From Candidatus Zambryskiibacteriota bacterium (GTDB lineage: Bacteria; Patescibacteriota; Minisyncoccia; Phycocordibacterales; Zambryskibacteraceae), in the NCBI GenBank assembly GCA_024654145.1, contig JANLIM010000063.1:1-29126 (forward strand): a stretch of DNA of 29,126 nucleotides, read 5' to 3'. Of the stretch, positions 28,406 through 29,126 are shown in pieces. A program made the translations under genes and the position numbers. Position 1 is the first letter of the stretch. The number at the start of each line of letters is the position of its first letter. The notes beneath the pieces were generated by a model that was not told the DNA's origin, ran no database searches, and saw only the letters and a program-made list of their open reading frames with translations.

Positions 28406-28969
28406 TTAGCGAACGGGTGGGTAGACCCGTATTTCGTCGCCGACCTGAATGACTCCTGCCGAGAGAACGATGCCCATGACACCTCGCTTGCGGCGAGCCT
28501 CGGCAATGAATCTGGAGCTGAGACCTGGAATTCTGTGGTGAGTCTCCAGGCGTTCCCCGACGGTGTGACAGGGTGTGTTTTCCTCCCACACTGCGAGGAT
28601 GGTCTGCTTTCCACCTCTCTCGGGAAAGACGAGCCGAGTGGTGGGGAGGAGCTGGGTGAAGTTGGGGATACCGGAGACGAGTAGGTTCTCTTGGAGGCAC
28701 CCTTGGGGAATAATGTGGCCGAGACGGCCTTCAACCTCACCCACCTCTTCTTTCGAGAGACCTGTCCACATTCTCCAGTTAAAGACGAGGTCTTTCTTCG
28801 CTCGGCTGGAGGTTTCGAGGTATGCTTTGTCGTGTGCGCTCAATCGGCGGCTGAAGCTCGAGTGGTCGTCGCCCACCGGTCCGTCCAAGAAGAATGAAGC
28901 GGACTCAACGGGGGTTGCGTTAATGCACAGCCATTCCACCCGCCCGGTGGCCAACAGTGTCTGCCTCAT
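28406..28969 (-). CDS. MOSC-domain protein
   Basis: The product is 187 aa and nearly all MOSC domain. MOSC domains bind sulfur or molybdenum-cofactor-linked groups, as in Moco sulfurase C-terminus, YiiM and mARC. Seen: an opening VEWLCINATPVESASFFLDGPVGD, CLQENLLVSGIPNFTQLLPTTRLVF (the GENLxxxG core), PCHTVGERL with a conserved Cys, and the end KRGVMGIVLSAGVIQVGDEIRVYPP. No Moco synthesis or molybdoenzyme gene is in the window, so its substrate is unclear. The AGGAG (28979-28983) lies nine bases before the ATG. The gene is GC-rich, single, and has its own promoter and terminator. Confidence 0.88.
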   Translation of the reverse strand: MRQTLLATGRVEWLCINATPVESASFFLDGPVGDDHSSFSRRLSAHDKAYLETSSRAKKDLVFNWRMWTGLSKEEVGEVEGRLGHIIPQGCLQENLLVSGIPNFTQLLPTTRLVFPERGGKQTILAVWEENTPCHTVGERLETHHRIPGLSSRFIAEARRKRGVMGIVLSAGVIQVGDEIRVYPPVR

Positions 28970-29013
28970 ATAATGGTTCTCCTAAACAGGATAGAAGGAT
29001 CAGTCTAGCGAGT

Positions 29014-29043
29014 ACCATACCATCAATCATCGGCGGTTGGCAA
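29014..29043 (-). promoter_or_regulatory. Promoter of the MOSC gene
   Basis: On the minus strand TTGCCA (29038-29043), 18 bases, TATGGT (29014-29019). The leader is about 35-40 bases. Confidence 0.6.
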
Positions 29044-29060
29044 TAATTTAAATTATTCCA

Positions 29061-29091
29061 AACAAAAAGAGGCCGCTGGCCTCTTTTTGTT
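29061..29091. terminator. Bidirectional terminator near the right edge
   Basis: AACAAAAAGAGGCC (29061-29074), GCT, GGCCTCTTTTTGTT (29078-29091). It probably ends a minus-strand gene lying beyond the window. The last 35 bases hold no frame I can support. Confidence 0.88.
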
Positions 29092-29126
29092 TTATTGGAA
29101 CCATTAGCTTTTAAGGGCTACTATCT

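Noticed and set aside
1..29126. CRISPR array, prophage or integrase, insertion sequence with transposase
   Set aside because: No regularly spaced repeats and no cas, integrase, transposase or phage structural genes were found.
1..29126. Alternative genetic code with TGA as glycine
   Set aside because: Several genes (the 95-aa peptide, REC-GGDEF, zinc microprotein) end at TGA directly before terminators, and no conserved frame runs through TGA.

Overview
The window looks like a chromosomal segment of a Patescibacteria (CPR), most likely Parcubacteria-type, bacterium. The evidence is one housekeeping gene after another of reduced-genome character (rpmG, miaA, parB, topA, dprA, serS, ftsQ, a dus-type gene, dnaX, ftsE, ftsX), single isolated tRNA genes of which three of four do not encode CCA, many small membrane-anchored proteins of unknown function, and small palindromic repeats sitting inside coding genes. 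TGA is used as a normal stop, so this is not a TGA=Gly (SR1/Gracilibacteria) code. Taxonomy is inferred from gene content; no 16S is present.

Layout: 1-470 holds the start of an off-window minus-strand gene, a folded non-coding stretch and tRNA-Tyr. 497-2380 is a B12-binding radical SAM protein. 2572-6553 holds rpmG, then on the minus strand tRNA-Trp, miaA, a Ca2+-type P-ATPase and tRNA-Leu. 6599-8175 holds parB and a tiny membrane protein followed by a structured 3' region. 8179-11297 is dprA-topA (minus). 11370-15139 holds serS, an unknown 165-aa protein, ftsQ and a tRNA-dihydrouridine synthase. 15318-16685 is a cysteine-rich lipoprotein. 16761-18319 holds dnaX, a 39-aa acidic protein behind a four-hairpin leader, and tRNA-Gln. 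18419-19793 holds a membrane-anchored unknown and two stress-type genes. 19942-24678 holds a ClpP-like protein, a DoxX-like protein, a REC-degenerate GGDEF protein, a Gmad2/GerMN protein, a Cys-motif microprotein, a secreted unknown and an ECF-type sigma factor. 24762-27363 holds an anchored unknown, ftsE-ftsX, and an lmo0937-type membrane peptide. 27497-29126 holds a zinc-binding microprotein, an anchored unknown and a MOSC-domain protein.

The most striking pattern is that two gene architectures are interleaved. One set (rpmG, ATPase, parB, dprA, ftsQ, dnaX, ftsE and at least six others) has a TATAAT-like -10 box only 6-9 nt before the start codon and no Shine-Dalgarno, which predicts leaderless mRNAs. 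The other set (radical SAM, the 95-aa peptide, the 165-aa unknown, the lipoprotein, REC-GGDEF, the zinc microprotein, MOSC, and probably the gene cut by the left edge) has a 5' leader, a strong GGAGG-type Shine-Dalgarno at 4-9 nt, a single gene, and (where the 3' end is visible) a strong stem-loop terminator. Several of these are visibly richer in G+C and CpG than their neighbours. They look like self-contained cassettes among core genes. This could mean separate translational control, acquisition, or both.

How the genes work together: FtsE/FtsX and FtsQ are divisome components. DprA/TopA/ParB/DnaX handle DNA. MiaA and Dus modify tRNAs, and three of the four tRNAs here carry the A36-A37-A38 that MiaA recognises. 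YflT-like, KGG-motif and lmo0937-type proteins suggest a small stress layer. The ECF sigma and the REC-GGDEF protein are regulatory, but the latter has lost key cyclase residues.
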